Assembly: GCF_000165425.1 (NCBI RefSeq) | Contig: NW_001799020.1 | Location: 62,001 to 126,000 of the forward strand | Length of the DNA stretch: 64,000 nt | Direction: 5' to 3' | From: Paramecium tetraurelia | Taxonomy: Eukaryota; Ciliophora; Oligohymenophorea; Peniculida; Parameciidae | Made by a program: the position numbers and the translations under genes | In this document: piece by piece, positions 61,333 through 64,000 of the stretch | Position numbering within the stretch: position 1 is the stretch's first letter | Layout of the letters: each line of letters starts with the position of its first letter | Notes under the pieces: generated by a model | The model's database searches: none | What the model was told of the DNA's origin: nothing | What the model saw: the letters and a program-made list of their open reading frames with translations, nothing else

Positions 61333-64000
61333 TCAATAAAATTATATAACTCCTTCTTTGAGTATAGAATTAGTAGAGTTGGAGTGATCCAAAGTAGTTT
61401 TAGTACCGCATTTCTTTAATATATCAAATATTTATCTGGCTGGTTTTCCCAATTGTTAATAGAAATCTATAAATAAACAAGCCAATAGGATGGTTGAGAA
61501 TCCTGCAATTTCCACCCATCCTAATAAGGATACATATTCTATTTGGGAGAATAATAGGAGTGATTCTGAAACTGAAAATAGGATAGCTATGGCTGATATC
61601 AAACATTCGGTGATAATAATTTTGTAGTTTTCAAATTGGTTTGCAAATGGTCGCATTCTATAGACATAGACTGAATAAAAGCCTGAAATCAAAGAGGTTA
61701 ATATTGGTTGAACAGGGGGAAGTGTTTGCAATAGGACTAAATTGGCAATGAAAAAGGTCTTTTTAATCAAGACTAGTGTGGTGAATTGCCTATTCCAATA
61801 GTTTCCTTTGATTTCAAGTCCTTCAAAGAAAATGGAGAATCGTCTCGATAAATTCTTTACTGTACTCAAGTAGGAGTACAATTGGAACATGAGAGCAAAA
61901 TTGAAAATGAGTACGATAAGTGCAAGAAGTGAGCTAGTTTCAGTGATGGAGTCATACGTTTAGAAATTCGCCACTTGCAGAAGAGCGGAGAACATTAAAT
62001 CGTAGAAGTTGGATAGGTATATTCTGACGAGTCCTGAGTAAAAGAAGTATTAGTAATAGGATTTGCAGATTTTTTGAATGAAATGCATAGCTTTGATTAT
62101 TTTGGTGATTGTTTCGACGTATCTTTGATCGAATACGATGGGCCAATTGTAATATTTGAGTGAAGTAAGTAGCAGTTATAAGAAGTAAACGATAACGTAA
62201 TTGGTGAATCCAAGAACTAGGATAATGATGAAGGATTCCAGATTGATTCCAAAGTAGCAATTGATAGAGAACACTTCAAATCTTCCAAAGGCAGGTATGA
62301 AGGGAGAATTGTATTGAAACATTTCTTCGATGAATCCACTCAATTTAATTCTATCAGTTATTGGTTAAATAGTAACAAGGGAGAAAACTTCAAAGTAAAT
62401 AGATAAATTTTAAGGAAATTTCAGATTCAAATATTTCATATAAGATAATTGTTATAAGGTATCTATAAGATTCCAAAAGATTTCTAGATTACCACTTATG
62501 AAAGCAACACAAGCAACAGTAATCAAAGTATAGATTACAATTTCATTGAATAATGCAGCATTGGCAGCCACCATCTTTTGAGTTGAGGATAATGTAAATG
62601 GATCCTTCAAGATGATAGTTTATTAATTAGATGCTAATTGATTCTCATATTGATTAACTAGTTGATCGCAATAGATCTTGACTATTAATATGGGTCCGAC
62701 AACAGATTTGTAGAAATTGAGTTTAATCTTGTAGGAGACAGGTTGCAAAGTATAATCAATGCTCAGGATGGGAATTATTTCATAAGTGTAATCTGAATCT
62801 TAGAGATTGGAGATGGAAATTTGAATGAGTTGCATAAATATCTCTTCAGTGATGGAAGTCGAATTCAATCTGACATCTTCACTGAAAGTAAGAATGATTT
62901 CTTAGCTCTATCCATAACTATTGAGAGGAGTGGTCAATTTGATGGTTGGACTGATATTGTAAATGCAAACACTCAAGGAGTCCACAAAATAGCACTTCCA
63001 GAATTTTTCAATTTCGCAATTAGAATTGCATCCATCATTATTATCAGTGTTGGCATCTTCACATTGTTCATAAGAAGAGGCAAAGATACCATCACCGCAT
63101 TTATTTTAACAATATGATTAATTTTCATACAATCCATTAGGACATTAGATGCATTCTCCTTGGAAACACTTCAGGCAATGAGAATCACATGAATATTCGC
63201 AGTTATAACAGCCATCAAATTCTACGAGATTACCATCATCACAATATTCTTTGCCTACTATAATACCATCTCCACAAATGGATTTACATTGTCCATCAGC
63301 CAGTTTCCATCCATAGGAATCGCAGACTTAGCATAATTTACCCTCACACTATAAACACCCTAATGAACACTAGATCTAACACTTATAGCATCCATCATAA
63401 GGAAGATAATTGCCATCATCACATACTTCATCCGAATTAGTGATGATTCCATCTCCGCAAAACCCTTCACACACATCAGTAAAACAAATTTGTAACTAAT
63501 CATCCCAAAAGCATCCCTAATTATACTTATCACTCTAACAAGCCTCCTTAATTGAAAAATATTAACACTCAGTTATCTCTACACATCCTCCCCCCCTCTT
63601 AGTAGTACAAGATGATAAGTACTCTTAACATTGTTAATGAGTTGTTAAGTTAGTTGTAGCTGTGTTGCATGTTTTCGTAACACAATCATTTATTATCCAC
63701 ACACACTCTTTGAAAAACTTATCAAATGTACACCCATCCTTAATCAATACTTCTTCACAAGTACTTCTCCTGATACATTGATAACCATTTGTAGTACAAC
63801 TTTTGTCTGGAAATATAGAAGCACAAGCAGAATCAATTGCATAATAGTAATCAGTGCAAATTCTTAATCTGCATCCACCTTTTTAACAATTCTACATATA
63901 TCCCTCGCATTCCTTATTAGACAAAGCAAATTTAGGGCCATTCTCACATGTCTTCTCTACACACTATACTCTCTCGGTATTCCAAAAACATTCAGTACCA
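61333..64000 (-). CDS. Cys-rich surface protein with C-terminal multi-TM region, 5' end outside the window
   Basis: TGA is the complement of 61333-61335, and the frame stays open to the right edge, giving at least 889 codons with no intron needed. The visible N-terminal part (64000 to about 63480) has repeats like the Paramecium surface antigen type: CFWNTERVQCVEKTC, then GCRLRICTDY, and TCNTATTNLTTHQQCQEYL. Next come DUF4215-type repeats, CGDGI...E.CDDGN...DGCYxC, three times (63480-63000). Then follow a beta-rich region and at least seven membrane segments (about 62590-61440), for example IVILFFSV-like stretches around AIAILFSVSESLLLF. The tail is short and polar. This layout is a common ciliate family of large plasma-membrane proteins. 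Function unknown. Minus-strand fragments in other frames here are shadows. Confidence 0.85.

Noticed and set aside
61952-62260. 102-codon minus-strand frame
   Set aside because: It is a different frame of the same strand as the Cys-rich membrane gene, which is open throughout here.
62821-63117. 98-codon plus-strand frame with a hydrophobic stretch
   Set aside because: It lies opposite the continuous Cys-rich minus-strand gene, which carries DUF4215-type cysteine spacing.
1-64000. Telomeric repeats, CRISPR arrays, insertion sequences or bacterial operons
   Set aside because: None seen; code usage, tiny introns and gene content are those of a ciliate macronuclear chromosome interior.

Overview
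This window is ciliate macronuclear DNA of the Paramecium type. It is AT-rich and gene-dense. Long reading frames are interrupted only by TGA, with TAA and TAG read as glutamine (genetic code 6). Frames are joined across introns of about 19-32 nt that begin with GT (mostly GTA) and end with AG. I re-read both strands with code 6 and placed introns where the frame and family homology demanded them. Most spans below then gave an exact multiple of three. Standard-code ORFs in this window are mostly fragments or shadows of these genes.

Layout, left end to 20 kb: a small basic protein (36-533); a two-intron gene of unknown role (1016-1770); a large signal-anchored membrane protein (2662-6509) facing a paralogue on the other strand (8952 down to an assembly gap at 6583-6732); a Myb-type DNA-binding protein with a Gln/Met repeat tail (9163-11782); a membrane-anchored M16 (insulin-degrading-enzyme-like) peptidase (minus, 11806-15112); a casein kinase 1 (15600-16867); a phosphatidylinositol 4-kinase (17164-19187); a coiled-coil protein (minus, 19436-21122).

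20-40 kb: an ABCC/MRP-type ABC transporter with two apparent frameshifts (21248-25313); the ciliate-type guanylyl cyclase fused to a P4-ATPase-like domain (minus, 25349-32768); a short doubtful ORF; a tRNA-Ile(UAU) gene (minus, 34261-34334); a coiled-coil protein and a secreted Cys-rich, Frizzled-CRD-like protein close together (minus, 35086-36523); a tandem pair of SLC33A1/acetyl-CoA-transporter-like genes only 8 nt apart (37115-39781).

40-64 kb: an importin-7/8-like karyopherin (39870-43102); a two-TM ciliate family protein (43174-44616); a kelch-repeat protein (44652-46136); UDP-glucose 6-dehydrogenase (46184-47545); a PH-domain protein kinase (47598-49286); a PHD-PINIT-SP-RING SUMO E3 ligase (minus, 49313-51377); a giant NACHT/STAND plus WD40 protein (minus, 51964-60651); the 3' part of a Cys-rich multi-TM surface protein (minus, 61333 past the right edge).

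The genes do not form one pathway. Several fit membrane and signalling biology: cGMP synthesis, PI4P synthesis, CK1 and PH-kinase signalling, ABC and acetyl-CoA transport, nuclear import and SUMO ligation. Most notable points: frequent AAG 3' splice sites supported by conserved motifs, a convergent paralogue pair around a gap, a tandem transporter pair with unequal introns and almost no spacer, and a stopless 27-nt 3n intron.
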